Under the pieces are notes generated by a model, which was given only the letters and a program-made list of their open reading frames with translations, did no database searches and was not told the origin of the DNA. The position numbers were made by a program, and so were the translations under genes. From the NCBI GenBank assembly GCA_950295325.1, contig OX485803.1:60095554-60159553 (forward strand): a stretch of DNA of 64,000 nt, read 5' to 3'. Positions 44,054 to 56,189 of the stretch are shown here, piece after piece. The stretch is from Polytrichum commune (taxonomy: Eukaryota > Streptophyta > Polytrichopsida > Polytrichales > Polytrichaceae). Each line of letters begins with the position of its first letter. Position 1 is the first letter of the stretch.

Positions 44054-45333
44054 TTGTGCCCTTGTCAAGGAACCCAAATTTGTGCATTTTTAACTTACTT
44101 TTTCCATCACACCGAATGTGACAGCTACATATATGAAACTTAAGGCTTCTTTCCACACATTAGAAAATGACAATTACATGTGTGGAACTTCATGACTTTA
44201 AGGGACTCTAGTGTTAAGAATTTGGGCGCTGGGGGGGGGGGTATTGGAAATGGGTCTACCCACTCTATTTATATTTGGTGGGTATGTCAAAGTGAGAGAA
44301 TCTTAGTGAGATAATAGTATGAGCCTACAAGTATACTATACTTTGCAAAGTGGTTGTTGTAAGAATGTTGAGAAAAGGAAACGGTTGGGAAGAGTACGAG
44401 TTGTTCAACAACACGTGGTTACAATGGGTGGATTGGAAGGGGGTATGCTTGTCGTGAACTAAAACCGACTCATATGAAATCATCAATTTGAGAGAGAGAG
44501 AGATTATACCCCAAAGGTGAAAAAGTAGAGGCATCCAAGAGTTAATGAAGTAATTATGAAATATGGGAACATATGCAACCACTAGTTTACACAAGAAACA
44601 CTCTCGATTCTAGTCTTCAAAGCAATGTCCATGATGTGAAGTTGCTTACCAAGGCCATGAGCAAAGGAAACTCAATTAAAGTAGTAGTTGAACACAATCC
44701 ATGAGTCGTTTCTTCAACTTTGATTGCCTTCTAGGGGCTTCTTAGTCCTTCTTTTACCTTCTATCATTGGTTGTTCAATTGTAAATATGAATATTTACAA
44801 TATTCAAATCCCAACAACTTTACATGAGTCCAAGGGTATACACTATGCTTAAACATTGTTCTACTAATTGTATGTGGAGTTTGAAGTGTCCACAATAAGG
44901 CCACATATCATAATATGTTTGTTTCATATGGGTCTTTTTCCCAGCCCACAAATAGTATTAGGTATGTGTTTACATCTAAGACTTTGAAATGAAATGTAAG
45001 TTTTATTGCTTATAGATTCCCCCCAAAACAATAAAATGACATGAATGGATGTTTACAAAAGGCATTGAACAATTGATATCCGTTGGACAACTTTGTCCAA
45101 TTGAATTCACGTGGGGAGCTGGATTGAGATACAAATGACTTTGAATTTATTTTAGATTTAGTTTCTCAATGTGGCAGTAGATGGCATATGCAAGTACTTG
45201 TGAGAAAACAACTGACCAAAACTTCCAAAAAAGAAATATCTAAGTTATTCACAAATGCACTCAAAATCCATGTGCAACTAATGAAATGTATGGGTACACA
45301 AAATATGATACAAAATATGAAATAAAAGAAGGA
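44054..45333. other. Intergenic, 11-base G run
   Basis: An 11-base G run lies at 44231-44241 and a short (GA)n at about 44489-44503. No gene or terminal-repeat element was recognised. Confidence 0.4.
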
Positions 45334-45547
45334 TTACATTAAAATGTCACTTACTATACGGAGTTACACAACGCTACACCTTTTTGCTATTCATGTAATT
45401 GTATACCAGGCAAAGATGTTGATATTTTATAATGTCCAAACAACCAATTTGACATTCGTTCATAAATATGTGATGTACATAGTATAGAGATACAACATTG
45501 CGTAATTCCAAATAGCAAGTGAAACTAAACTTATACATTTTCTGTAG
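45334..45547. repeat. MITE, group A, diverged copy
   Basis: The left side has AATGTCACTTACTATACGGAGTTACACAACGC. The right side has CATTGCGTAATTCCAAATAGC then AAGTGAAACTAAAC. The interior ATGTCCAAACAACCAATTTGACATTC is shared with 20618-20870. The outer ends are worn. Confidence 0.7.
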
Positions 45548-45611
45548 CTAAGAATGACACACCCAAAAAACCCAAAAAAGAAAAGAAAAGAAAACCCTCG
45601 CTTAAAAACCC

Positions 45612-45775
45612 AACATGATGTTGGGCATAATCGATCAAAAGCCAACCGGTTCCATGTTGTAATCTTTTGGTTTTTCTTTATTGATTTGAGGTATACTCCA
45701 TAGGCATTTCTCTAAAACAATTGGTAAATTTCCCGATGTTTTGAACTTCGACCGGTTATTCTCAAATTCAACACC
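45612..45775 (+). repeat. CCGGTT-family element, right end replaced by a C run
   Basis: It shows GTTGGGCATAATCGATC, AACCGGTTCCATGTTGTAAT, CTCTAAAACAATTGGTAAAT and GACCGGTTATTCTCAAATTC. The copy then stops at a 13-base C run (45774-45786). Confidence 0.7.
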
Positions 45776-46624
45776 CCCCCCCCCCCTTAAGCGGGGAGGG
45801 AAGGAGGGATGGATGTAAAAGGAGGGATGGATGAATAAACTCACAAGAAGTGGATGAACGGGGACGGTCTGTGGCCTTAATGTAGGTCTCCTCATTAACT
45901 CACCAACATGCACTATTAGAGGTCGTTCAAACAAAAAGTTGGCAGTGGAAGTTAGAAGTAAAACCGAAGCCGAATTTAATATGCTCACCCCCCCCCCTCC
46001 TTTCACGCCTACTTTATGTCCAAGCGGGCCCGCTAAGTTCAAGTTAGTGCGTAGGTAAAGTTGTGGGGGAAAAAAAACCGTATTCGTGGAGGACGGTTTA
46101 TTATGACGATAATAATTTAATGGCACGGATACGATTTTATAAACACGGTGGTTTATTTATTAAGCGGGGAAGATTTGTCTCCCCCACTACTTGCCTCACT
46201 TAATGTTGAAGTGTGGGTGTGTGTTAACTTAGTTGTAAGGAAATCGTGCTCAAGGAGGAAGGCATCATTGGGGGGGGGGGGGGGCCTAGTGTTATTGTAC
46301 CCGGGGATGATAAAACCAATTATGTGGCCGATGGGACACGAAAACACACATGAAACGCTCATGAAAACCCGCGGGAGTACACACGGGAGCAGAGTTATGA
46401 TAAAATCCCACGTTAACTCACACTTTGTAACTTTGGAATGATCACAATAAAGGACACACACACACTCACACATCATAATAAGTTGCTTATATAAACACTT
46501 CAATTCTTCAACCCTCGCTCGCTCACACAAGTGTAAGTTTTTAATTAACACACACGACGTAGTGGCCAAATTAAAGAATTCATTTAAAAAAACACAACAC
46601 CCACAACAACTACTTTGAAGTATT

Positions 46625-47065
46625 TTGGTGGTCAAGGTTCCGTGCATGTGGACGCCACCTACGCAAACTCCTCGTATAGTGGGACGCAAGTACGAGTGGG
46701 ATTGTTTAATGTTTCGGGACCAAAGGAGAAATAAGGGGGACAACCCCGAAGACGTTCGGACAATAATCTCCCTTTTGTTTATATTTTTTCGTGTGCCAAT
46801 GGAAAACACGGTTGGTCGGGCCTTAAAAAGGAGTTTGTGTCCATGCTTGTGTTCCTATATATATGTGCAAGTTGAAAACCATGTGGTTTCCACTTCTCAT
46901 TATTCTTCTCACCATGCATGCATGCACCCCATGATGGTCCGCATGAGGTTCATATCTTCCCCCCATCGATGTTTAGATGTCGTTGACTTCAATACGGGCT
47001 TTGACGGCACCGATCGTGTGATGTTTGCGAATGGACATCGATGTTACACTCAAAAGGATATTTAG
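46625..47065 (+). pseudogene. Longest open remnant in the 2.7 kb repeat (146 codons)
   Basis: This plus-strand frame starts MVVKVPCMWTPP and ends near VDFNTGFDGTDRVMFANG. The last part aligns in frame with copy 1 (..VDFNTGFDGIDHVIS..), where the same frame is closed by stops and a C run. I do not recognise a domain, and no signal peptide or membrane segment is evident. It may be an exon of the ancestral gene of this repeat or a chance frame through partly conserved DNA. A longer minus-strand frame (46153-46809) overlaps it but is rich in repeat-derived His/Thr and Pro runs. Confidence 0.25.
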
Positions 47066-47378
47066 TGTTTGATTATTACTTAATGTTGTTACCGCCCTAC
47101 CCTGCTCAACACTAATTTTCAATTCCTCGACAATTAGTGTTAGACATAAACGTGCCGCTACCTTCCCTACTGCCACCTCCCTCCCTACGAAGCATGGATT
47201 TCATATCCTTACTAACACTAAGCTCAAACATGTAACTTCCACATATTACCATACTTGATATTTAGTGTTTGAGGTTACAATTTAAGGTTACTCGCTTTCA
47301 TAAGGTTATTGACATTTAGTGTATGCATTCATATTTAGTGTATCAATCACTAAACATCCTTTCTAGTGTAGCGAACCA
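47055..47378. repeat. AGTGT-rich insertion in copy 2 of the 2.7 kb repeat
   Basis: This segment is absent from copy 1 at the equivalent place (about 26170-26280). It opens with GATATTTAGTGTTTG and closes with CTAGTGTAG, and contains ATTTAGTGT or AACACTAA five or more times. It is probably a diverged MITE of the A-D type. Confidence 0.5.
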
Positions 47379-48535
47379 TTTAATGCACTTGGAAAGTACA
47401 CTATTGATTTCGACGCAGTTGATTGCTTGGCTTCGGCATGGCTATGCTAACCTTGCTTTGTTGGGTCAATGAAAACAATTATTTTGGTCATCACAAGTTG
47501 TCATAGGACTTGTTTAGGTTCTTATGTGTGTCAAAGAGAGTGGATGGAATAATGGAATAATGGATTTATGCGGGATCCATGTTATTCACTTTCAATTAAA
47601 CCGGAATGAAACTCCCTCTATAGTTGACAATTGTAGAGTAGAGTTCACGTCGTCCAAATGCTTTCTTTTGACATGGGTTTGCTAATATATTTCATTCCTC
47701 ACTTAAACACGTTGGTAGCTAATTGAACGACGTTTGAGCATTATGTTGGAATGTTAATAGAAAAGTCAATATGTCAAGGTAGAAGACATGTGCAATTATT
47801 CATGATGTGATATAGATGCAAAGTGCATGAAACTTACCATTAGAGGTAAATTTTAAGTTCCCATGTGGTGCAAAGGAAACGGGGAAGTACTAACATTTCT
47901 AAAGAAGGTAAGTCATTAGCAAAATCGGTTACATGGTACTTTTGGCCTCCATTGGTTTTAAACCATTCTTGGGAAACACCTTAGCCGAGGTGCCCAATTT
48001 AAATTAGTTGGATATGTTTTGGTCAATGGGGTATATAGTATGTAGCTCAAGTGCATTGCATGACACATTGGTTCTTAAAGTTTGCCAAATGCTTAATAGG
48101 CAGCAAAGCGACAAAGAATAAAGGTCACGAGCACTACCGAGTAGCTATGGTCGAAAATCTAAAAGTTCTTGGGTGGTGTGAACCCTACCTAACAAAATTG
48201 TGATGTTTTTCTTAGATAATGTTGATGATTCAAATTTTATTTATTTATGAATCTTTTTGGATTAAAGTTGATGATGATCTTCCAAATACTGTCCAATATA
48301 TTTATCAATCATAGTTAGTTAGAATTACCATTGAATGTCATGCCAATACAAGTTGCAAAAACTTCACTGAGAGTCACATCCTTCATAATGAGCAGAAAAG
48401 TGGGGACATAGTTTGATGTAGAATGCGATGTTTAATCTTGAATGCACTGATCTAATATGACATGGTCTACATGATGTGTTCCACAAACCCTCAATAATAT
48501 TGCAACAATCTAATATTTAGGTAAAATTGGACTGA

Positions 48536-49085
48536 GTTCAAGTCCAAAATTATGGCATGCTCAATCTTATCACACGATCTTATGATAAGATTGTATGGTA
48601 AGATCCTCCGAAATATATTGCATAATTCTAGCAATCGTTGTGATTGTATGTTCACTATTCAACGGTTATTTTTATATATAGTTAGCATCAAAATAGACAT
48701 TCGATTTTCACATCATAATTTAATAGTGCAACATCCAAGTGATCACTAAGGGATTGCATATCTCCCATAGAATCTAGGTATATCAAAAGAGTACCGACGG
48801 ATCCCCCTACATAAACAAAGCAACCAAAAACTCATGATGTTTAGAATAAATGTCTAGATTTACTTAGATTGGATTATGAGATTGAAAATATAAACTTGTA
48901 AAGTATAATACAACATCAAAACTACATTAAACATGACTACGAGATAATTTATAACAACATGGAACAACTATAACTACGTGGTAGAAAATTGCAATGTTTC
49001 TTTTATACATATATACATATGTGAGAGTGAGAAAGAAAGAATGTGTTCATACATTTGGGGAATTGTATTAACATGTACATATATT
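48536..49085. other. Intergenic, no feature recognised
   Basis: AT-rich. A short ATACATATATACATATG palindrome-like run lies near 49003. No gene was found. Confidence 0.4.
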
Positions 49086-49310
49086 GGTGGAACATGGAAA
49101 TAATACATGTGGTCATGATGGGAACGGACATGTACGAGTCACAATATGATGGGACGTTTTGGTCATCATATTAGCATGTATGTTTAATTGGGAGATGAGG
49201 TGAGCATGATAATAACACATCTTGACACTTATGAGTCACAACTTACAACACGATTGGGCATTTTGGAAATTCTATTTGGATGCAAGTGTAAGTGGGAGAT
49301 GAGATGAACA
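49086..49310 (+). repeat. Tandem duplication, about 110 bp unit
   Basis: The unit (about 49120-49215, repeated at about 49225-49310) contains GAGTCACAA, GGGACGTTTTGG/GGGCATTTTGG, and GGGAGATGAGGTGAGCA/GGGAGATGAGATGAACA followed by an (A/G)AACAC block. A third, weaker trace (CGATGGGAATGAG) follows at 49332. Confidence 0.6.
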
Positions 49311-49599
49311 CGGAAAGAACACGTTTCTTCACGATGGGAATGAGTTGCGGTATCTTCCCAACGGTGGACTCCATTATATTCATAATAAGACTGCTATGTT
49401 TGTCTACCACGTGTGGTTGCAATTGGGAGTTACCTTTTGTGTTGCAAAACAATCAATTGTTCAAAAGAGCCTTCAAAGTCTAAGACGAAAAGGCTTCATG
49501 TTGAACTAAAGTTGTTTCTTTAAAAAAAAAAAAGGTTGGTTGTTAAGGGGTGACATAAAGACACTCTATAAACAAACAAGTTGTATCCATGTTTGTCTA

Positions 49600-49830
49600 G
49601 TGAATAGAATAATAATAATAATAATAATGTACAACGTTGGGCAATCCAACGTGAATTTAAGCCCTTTGGCCTTACCTTGCTCAAGGATGTCCTTGGTGCA
49701 TGGTGGGGTTTACTGCCTGCCTTGCGGTGAGTGGGCTCTTGGTTTTTTCGTCAAGTAGACAGAAGATTTCATAACTGGGAATCGCACTACCCAAATCGTG
49801 CGGATTTGGGTACCTCTCCATTGTCATCCA
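49600..49830 (+). repeat. Dispersed repeat (partner 39660-39930) followed by a perfect hairpin
   Basis: An (AAT)n run (about 49608-49628) precedes sequence matching 39820-39910. A perfect hairpin lies at 49788-49812 (stem TACCCAAATC, loop GTGCG, stem GATTTGGGTA). The 49540-49758 open frame through it is partly conserved with the partner but short. Confidence 0.55.
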
Positions 49831-50269
49831 GTAGTTTAGGGTCATCGCAAACCAGTTTTGAAGAGAAACATGTCATGGGAAGTGTTTGATGGAATTATCC
49901 TAAATATTTAGTTAAAATCGCAATAAAATGATAACTTGTATGTGAACTTAAACCTCCAATTGATGTAAATTCTACTATTAAGACATTACATAGATCCACA
50001 AGAAAATATGCTACATGGAAAAATATAAGAATATTAAACCAATGATTTTGTAATTAATTTTTGAAAGCAACTCCAATGGACCCGTCATATATATATCTTT
50101 CGTATATGCAAACATGTACATATTGTCTATTGAGAAAGGTAGAAGAACAATGATAATGATGGTGCCACCAACGTGAATTACGGAGTTGCTTCGTCTTCAA
50201 GTTGGTCAAAGTTTATATGTGCTCCCAAAATGGTCATCATGACAATTAGAGGCAATGTCCATGAGATTT
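49831..50269. other. Intergenic, no feature recognised
   Basis: AT-rich, with no gene or shared repeat noticed. Confidence 0.4.
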
Positions 50270-50462
50270 GTGGACATAATCAATCAAAATCCTAGTGTTT
50301 TCAAGTCCAACCGGTTACGTGTTGAAATCTTTCGGTTTTTCTTTATTGATTTGAGGTCCATTCTCTACATTCCTCTAAAAGGATTGTTAAATTCCATGAA
50401 GTCTTGGACTTCAACCGGTTTATCTCTAACCAACGATCACTTCTCCCTTTTCATTGATTAGA
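50270..50462 (+). repeat. CCGGTT-family MITE, complete or nearly so
   Basis: It begins GGACATAATCAATCAAAATCC, then CCAACCGGTTACGTGTTGAAA, CTCTAAAAGGATTGTTAAAT and TCAACCGGTTTATCTC. It ends CTTCTCCCTTTTCATTGATT, matching the inverted ends of the copy at 43831-44053. Confidence 0.75.
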
Positions 50463-50583
50463 GGGCCTTTGAAGATTACTACCTTTTTTCAAAGGGGTGC
50501 ACCTTGAACGGGCATTGACAAGCCAAATTACACTCACCCCCAAGAGTAAGTCCCTAGGTTCCCACGTAGTTAGTTGACAAGAT

Positions 50584-50945
50584 CTACACTAAATATGAAA
50601 TTTAGTGTCACCAATTTTAATTGTCTTGCTCATTACTAATTGTAAACCGTAGTACAGTGTCACCAACACTAAATATCATTCCTTGTAAATTTGTTGGGGA
50701 CATTATACATTTACATTGTTGCAAGTACTTGCACTCACCAAGCAAGTTTTCATCCAAATCTCAATCATCCATTACATTATTTCATCACAAGTTGCTTACA
50801 AGAGAAAGGTTGGGTTTTGGTCAACAGATGAACTCATCCATCATCCATGACAATGTTCGTTTGCTTGTTCATAAGAAGTGACATCCGAAAAGTTACCATA
50901 ATCACATTAAATACCATATGACACTAAAAATCATATTTAGTGTAG
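50584..50945 (+). repeat. MITE, group B, complete reference copy
   Basis: This 362 bp element has CTACACTAAATATGAAATTTAGTG at the left and CACTAAAAATCATATTTAGTGTAG at the right. Internal order is TTGTCTTGCTCATTACTAATTG, ACACTAAATATCATTCCTTG, TTTACATTGTTGCAAG, CATCCATTACATTATTTCATC, and TTGCTTACAAGAGAAAGG. It is non-coding. Confidence 0.85.
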
Positions 50946-53589
50946 TTCACTTGGATACCCCCACTATGGTTGGGTGGACCATAAGTGGTAGGGTGCACCT
51001 GTGTTTAAGTGCTCTAAAGGTCACCCATTCGAGAAGTATTTCAACCTCTAATGAGTCGATCTTGAAGTTCCCATAGGATTCAAGTTAAAGCCTGGGGTTT
51101 AAGCCACCATATCTATCTATCTATCTATACACATGTGCTTGCATAGCATGTGCATGTTACAACATCTTCTCCCTCGCTTCCTCCTTTACAATTTTTCACT
51201 TGTAACCCTTTAACTAGAGACCACTAATAGAGGAGAACTTGATTCATTTATATAGGCAATCTTTCACTCCTTCCACAAAGCCCCGGGTTTGGTCCACATG
51301 CATTACATACAACTTACTAGAGAGAAATGAAGGTCATATGCATGCGATTACTTCCATTGCTAGTGCATTGAACCGATTCAACGAGACAAAATGCACATTT
51401 TAATACGAAGTTCTTTAATGGGAAATGTGACTAATACAACGTATTTGACATATGTGAAACTACACAAACACGTGTCACTCTATACATTTTGGAGTTGCCA
51501 CAACTTAACTCTCTTTAACAAGATTGCTTTGTGGCACTGCTATTTCAAGATTCACAAGTTTTTTTTTGGAAGCTTTTTTTGACAAGAAACTATAGATTCA
51601 ATTTAGAATATTTAGTGGGTATTTCAAACATTGCAGTCAAAGCTCAACACGACTAGTTACGTAAAGCCAAAGCATGTAGCATCACTCTTCATGTACACTT
51701 GTGAAATAGAAAACACCCAAATCCAAAAACAACCCAAGGGCCTATAATTTTGGCATATGTGCAATCACATTACCAAATAAGTTATATGAGATGTCACAAT
51801 GTGAACTTTATGAGACACTTAAGACTGCAGTTAGTTTGTTTGTTTTCTTATTACTTCATCTCAACTAGAAGTAGGCTCCGAATCGTGACTACTTATACCT
51901 AGTTACTCACAACATTTGTGTTATTCATAAGGTGCCTCAAAGAAGGACGGAACCATGGGATTCACCCTTCTTCGAGGATGAATCTTTATATGAAGAGCTT
52001 GTTAGCTCATTGCGTGTATTTGGAGCCTACTTTGAAAGTTAGGTGAAACTTTTAGGACTTTCTCTTCCCTTCTCTTGAATTTTAAGAGGATTTGAGGATT
52101 TAAAATAGGGTTTGCACATGAGATATATTGTCCTAGCTTCCATATCAATTTATGCAAGACTAAATCTGGTCCACCCATCCTAATAGGACAATCTAGAGAG
52201 TTGGTCTTCAATAGGCTGATACCACTCTTTGGGTATGCTAATTTAATCATCAAGAGGACTTGGGTGACGTTGTGTTAATTCTCATAAACTCAAAGTTTGG
52301 GATTGATTCCATGGTTTCATCATCTTTACTTCACAAAGAACACTCTATTCCATCAACATAGTGTCGGGTTATGGAGTTTTTTTTTTGGGAAGCTAGAAGT
52401 AACGCGTGGTGAAAACGTGAAAGAATGTTATTACTTTGTGATTTGTGAGACCGTGCAGTCTACGATGTTGTCTCCATGTCCATGTTACACCATACAATTT
52501 TTGTACTTGACCTAGGTGCACTAAGAACAATGAAAATTAATCTATGAAAATCTTAAATGTGTGCAAACTAACAAAACATTACCAAGCAACTACGTGATGG
52601 ACTGGTTCCAAAGAAAGAGGCTACGATTAAAAAAAATTGATAATTTACTTATGGTTGTCGAAAAGTTCATAGTACACAGTCCGAGTGCTCCCCATAAAGA
52701 AGGAATCGCGGAAATAAAGGAGAATTATGCTCATGTGATATATGGTCCCACAAAACACATGCAAGGAGTTGTGTAATGTTATGAACATTGGGCTTCCCCA
52801 ATAATGAAAAATTTATTGCAATCATGTAATGAAAGAGAAAGAGAGTGTAAACATCCATAATAAACTTCTTCAAAAGATATTATATTTGTTGGTATTGGTG
52901 TACAAGCATTGTATACAATACACTTCCATGCACGGAGAGATGAAGTGTAACAATTCATTCCAATCAAAATTTAAGGGATATGTATATCATATTGTTCATG
53001 TTCAATCATTTATATATTTATCAAGAGAATGTAAACATGCAATTACCAGACTTACAAATGAGTAGATAAATGAACAATATCATACCACTACTCTACAATG
53101 TTCGTTCATTTTGTGGGATGTGAGGAATATATCCATAGGATGCAAAACCCTACACATGGGGACATGGATTTCGACTAAGCTCCCAACAACGCATAGTTAT
53201 ATTCCCAAGGCCCACAACTACTTGGACTTTAAACATGGTTCTATGTAGATCAACAAATATATGCATTCTTTCCTTTATGATGAGACTATTATAATTGATC
53301 TATCTTGTGCCCATATATGTCATTTCTATGAACACAAATCTCAACCCAATACGATGTTCTCTCTCCAAATTTAGAATCTCAAATCCAACACATGAATTGG
53401 CTACAAATACTTCAATAAGTTACAACATTAGACATAATTTCCACAACTACTACATATTGGTTGTGCTTGTGTCATTACATTCCTTTGTTTCAAATTGTTG
53501 TGAAATACCATTTGGCACTACATGGTGATGTGAGTTTTTTTTACTCAAAGTGTAATTTCTTTAACAAATAAAATATAAATATTCGTGGT
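50946..53589. other. Intergenic, no gene recognised
   Basis: This is the longest stretch without a repeat that I could match elsewhere in the window. A short (ATCT)n tract lies at about 51110-51128. Several 60-85 codon frames occur on both strands (for example 52002-52253 minus and 52561-52776 plus), none with recognisable motifs. Confidence 0.4.
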
Positions 53590-53795
53590 ATATGATGATT
53601 TCTTTACTATCTATAGTTACACAATGCTATAAACGCTTCCTTATAATGAATGTGCTTACCAAGTAACTTGGTTTATGTTTTGTGTGTCATTTAAAATTTG
53701 TTTGTAAAACTTGCACTTTGCAGCAAAAAAGACGAAGTTATAGCAAAACACAATTTGAAAGAGTAAGTGATACTTAGAACCATTACACTGTCAAA
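53590..53795. repeat. MITE, group A, worn copy
   Basis: It contains ACTATCTATAGTTACACAATGCTATAAAC at the left and AAGTTATAGCAAAACACAATTTG then AGAGTAAGTGATAC at the right, an inverted pair in the right spacing for group A. The interior has lost most family blocks. Confidence 0.55.
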
Positions 53796-53829
53796 AGTAC
53801 TTGGTATTACACAACGCTACCACTATTTA

Positions 53830-54224
53830 CTACATTAAGTTTTGTATTTAGTGTCACCAATTCTATTTGTCTTGCTCAATACTAATTAACACCGCCCGTG
53901 TAGTGTTACCAACACAATATGTAAACCTCACGTTATTCGTCATCCCTTGTAAAATAAATCGACCGTTATAGATTTACAATGTTGCAATCACAATCACTTA
54001 CTAAGTGGTTTTTCATTCAAGTTTCAATCATCCATGACAATATTTTGCTTCGGAAATGTTAGGATGTAGAATATACCAAACTTTGTTTCAATAATTCACA
54101 TGGAACTCATCCGAATCTCAATCATCCATGATAGTAGTTGTAAACTTATTCATAAGAAGTATCATTAGAAAAGCTACCACAAACATAGAATATCATATGA
54201 CACTGAACACAAGATTTAGTGTAC
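53830..54224 (+). repeat. MITE, group B, complete
   Basis: The left end is CTACATTAAGTTTTG then TATTTAGTGTCACC. The right end is GACACTGAACACAAG then ATTTAGTGTA. The body has CTATTTGTCTTGCTCAATACT, TTTACAATGTTGCAATC and CAATCATCCATGACAATATT, the last block occurring twice (about 54022 and 54120). Confidence 0.8.
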
Positions 54225-55284
54225 CGTAGCTCTCTAGCATCTTGGGCAGAAAATAATTAATTTGAAAGGTGCGTAAATGTATGGGAACTTCATTTTGTTA
54301 TCAACAAAAGGTCAAATTAGTTGTTTGAAAATTACAGAGCATTGACATCTTCATGCGATTTAAATTTTGTACATTTTGAAAGATAACTCCAAAATAACAA
54401 ACGACACTAAACACCGTGAACGGTGTTGCTATGTTTTATTTCTTATTTCTTATTTTCCCATGGACAAGTTAATTGGGTTGCTTGGGCGTGGTGCATGCAA
54501 ATACTAGTCATATGCTATATCATAGCATTGTCTCTATACATGAGAAATCGGATCCGAGTCCTTTGTCCCTAGATAAACTAAGGCAAACTACGCCTAATCC
54601 GTCCAATTCCATCCTCGCCTTGAAGATTTGCAAATTTTTGTTGTGTTTTGGTTTTGTTTGGTCCCCCGGGTAAGTTAAAGCTCACACTAGTTTGGTGAAC
54701 TATTTTAGGGCGAGTGGCATCGCGAGATTCGTTTGCGAGTCCGGTTGTGATTGCATGATTGGGTCTTGAGGTTTGTGTCACCAAAAAGGTTGGTGCGTCC
54801 TTTTGATGCTCCGGAAATAGTGTGGCCCACACTAATTTTCAAAACCGCCTTAACTCATATCGGGTGGAGCCCGGATGCGTCTTCTTAGTTGGTCTTATTT
54901 GTTGTTGTTTTTTGGTTGGCTTTGAGACGATAGTTTAGTAGGGAGGAGTTAGCCATAACTTAATTGGCTCGTTTTCTTTCAAATAGTTTCATGGTTGTTG
55001 CTTTGAATTATAATTATCAATTACGAGCAACTCCAAACTCGTGATCGTCAGGCAAAATTATATCGAAACAACTTACGATTACGAGCCATAAAGACGGAAA
55101 ATCCATGCAGCATAAAAGCAATGGGAAAGCAATAAAGACCTATAAATGTTTTCGCAAGTGGTTATAGAGAGGCTACTTTCCAAGTACTTTTGGGGGAAGG
55201 AATAATAGAATTGGCACACTTTCTTTGTGTGCGAACTTTGAAAGGGAGGCCATGGCCGCCCGGGTTGGTTAGCTACCCTCCGGG
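54225..55284. other. Intergenic, no gene recognised
   Basis: A pair of AGTGTGGCCCACACTA-type text near 54822-54836 is a short palindrome. The 54578-54832 minus frame has no conserved features. Confidence 0.4.
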
Positions 55285-55819
55285 TATGACATTGACCCAC
55301 GTGACCAAGGGCCGTGGGGGAAATGATTTAGGATTTATCATGGTCACGGTCGGTGGTTTGAAGACCGTGACCAAGAGAAATCCACATCACTTTTGAAAGC
55401 CTTGGATGTGGGACACAAGTGTAAAGCATACTTAGATCGGGATTGGGTGTTTTAATTCATCAAAAAAGGTTGACTTATTTGAATACATTGAACCTAAAAT
55501 AAGATTTATTGGATTTAGGAAAATTTAAGATAAAAGTGATCAAGAATAGATATGTGTCTTTCGATATGGTCATCTTATTTTCTATAATGACAAACTATTT
55601 GGGTTCTCTCACCTCAAAATTCTAGTGACCGCTAAACAAATTCCATTTTTGAACATGTGACATTCCAAGTCACTTCCATGTTGCTTTCTCGTCCATTTTC
55701 TCACATGTTCAGTTGTGGTCACTTCTATTTTTGGTGGTTTTTGTAGAATGAAGTGGGACGCCACTCATTTTTCAACCGATGAAAGGGGTTTTAGAAAGCA
55801 ATGGTGATGGTCCATAGGT
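55285..55819 (+). repeat. Dispersed repeat, partner at 29915-30444
   Basis: It is collinear with 29915-30444 (GAAGACCGTGACCAAGAGAAATCC, TTTCTCGTCCATTTTCTCACA, GCCACTCATTTTTCAACC) and ends exactly at the start of a MITE, as its partner does. It is non-coding in its present state. Confidence 0.7.
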
Positions 55820-56024
55820 CACTACACCAATTATCCCAATTAGTGGGTGTTATTGTTCATAGTTATGCATTGCTATGATTGCTTAATGAGAATGTAATAT
55901 TTTACCAAGAAAAAATATTTGTGTTCTAAGATGTCCAAACAACCTACTAAACTCATGTGTAGGGCGTTATTGCATTGCATAACTCCAAATAGTACCACAC
56001 ACTAATTGGGTTAATCAGTGTAGT
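55820..56024. repeat. MITE, group D, complete
   Basis: The left end is CACTACACCAATTATCCC then AATTAGTGGGTG. The right end is CCACACACTAATTGGG then TTAATCAGTGTAG. The interior has ATGTCCAAACAACCTACT, tying it to group A. Confidence 0.8.
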
Positions 56025-56189
56025 CTAAACATGCCTTTGCCCACCTATCGACCTCAACAAGCACAATTAATGGACATGTATCATATGAGGGTGGGACATG
56101 TATCACATGTATCAATGTACAATGTGATGTCATTTTAATATTCCATTGAAATATCTCGATACTTGACCGTCATGCTAAGGGTCATAAAA

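Larger units (their letters stand above)
45795..48535 (+). repeat. 2.7 kb dispersed repeat, copy 2 (partner 24896-27440)
   Basis: It is collinear with copy 1: TCGTTCAAACAAAAAG, CAAGCGGGC, TTGTAAGGAAATCGTGCTCAA, TTGAAGTATTTTGGTGGTCAA, GCATGTGGACGCCACCT, GTTCGGACAATAATCTC, GTCGTTGACTTCAATACGGGC, GGTGTGAACCCTACC and TGACATGGTCTACATGATGTG. It has an extra AGTGT-rich insertion (47055-47378) and lacks the PIF-like insertion of copy 1. The longest plus frame is 46625-47065. In places substitutions between copies are synonymous-looking, as in the VDFNTGFDG block. Confidence 0.7.

Noticed and set aside
46153-46809. 218-codon minus-strand frame, the longest in the window
   Set aside because: It runs antisense through the 2.7 kb repeat and is built partly from a G run and CA-rich tracts (Pro and His/Thr runs). 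The partner copy is not open in the same frame over this length.
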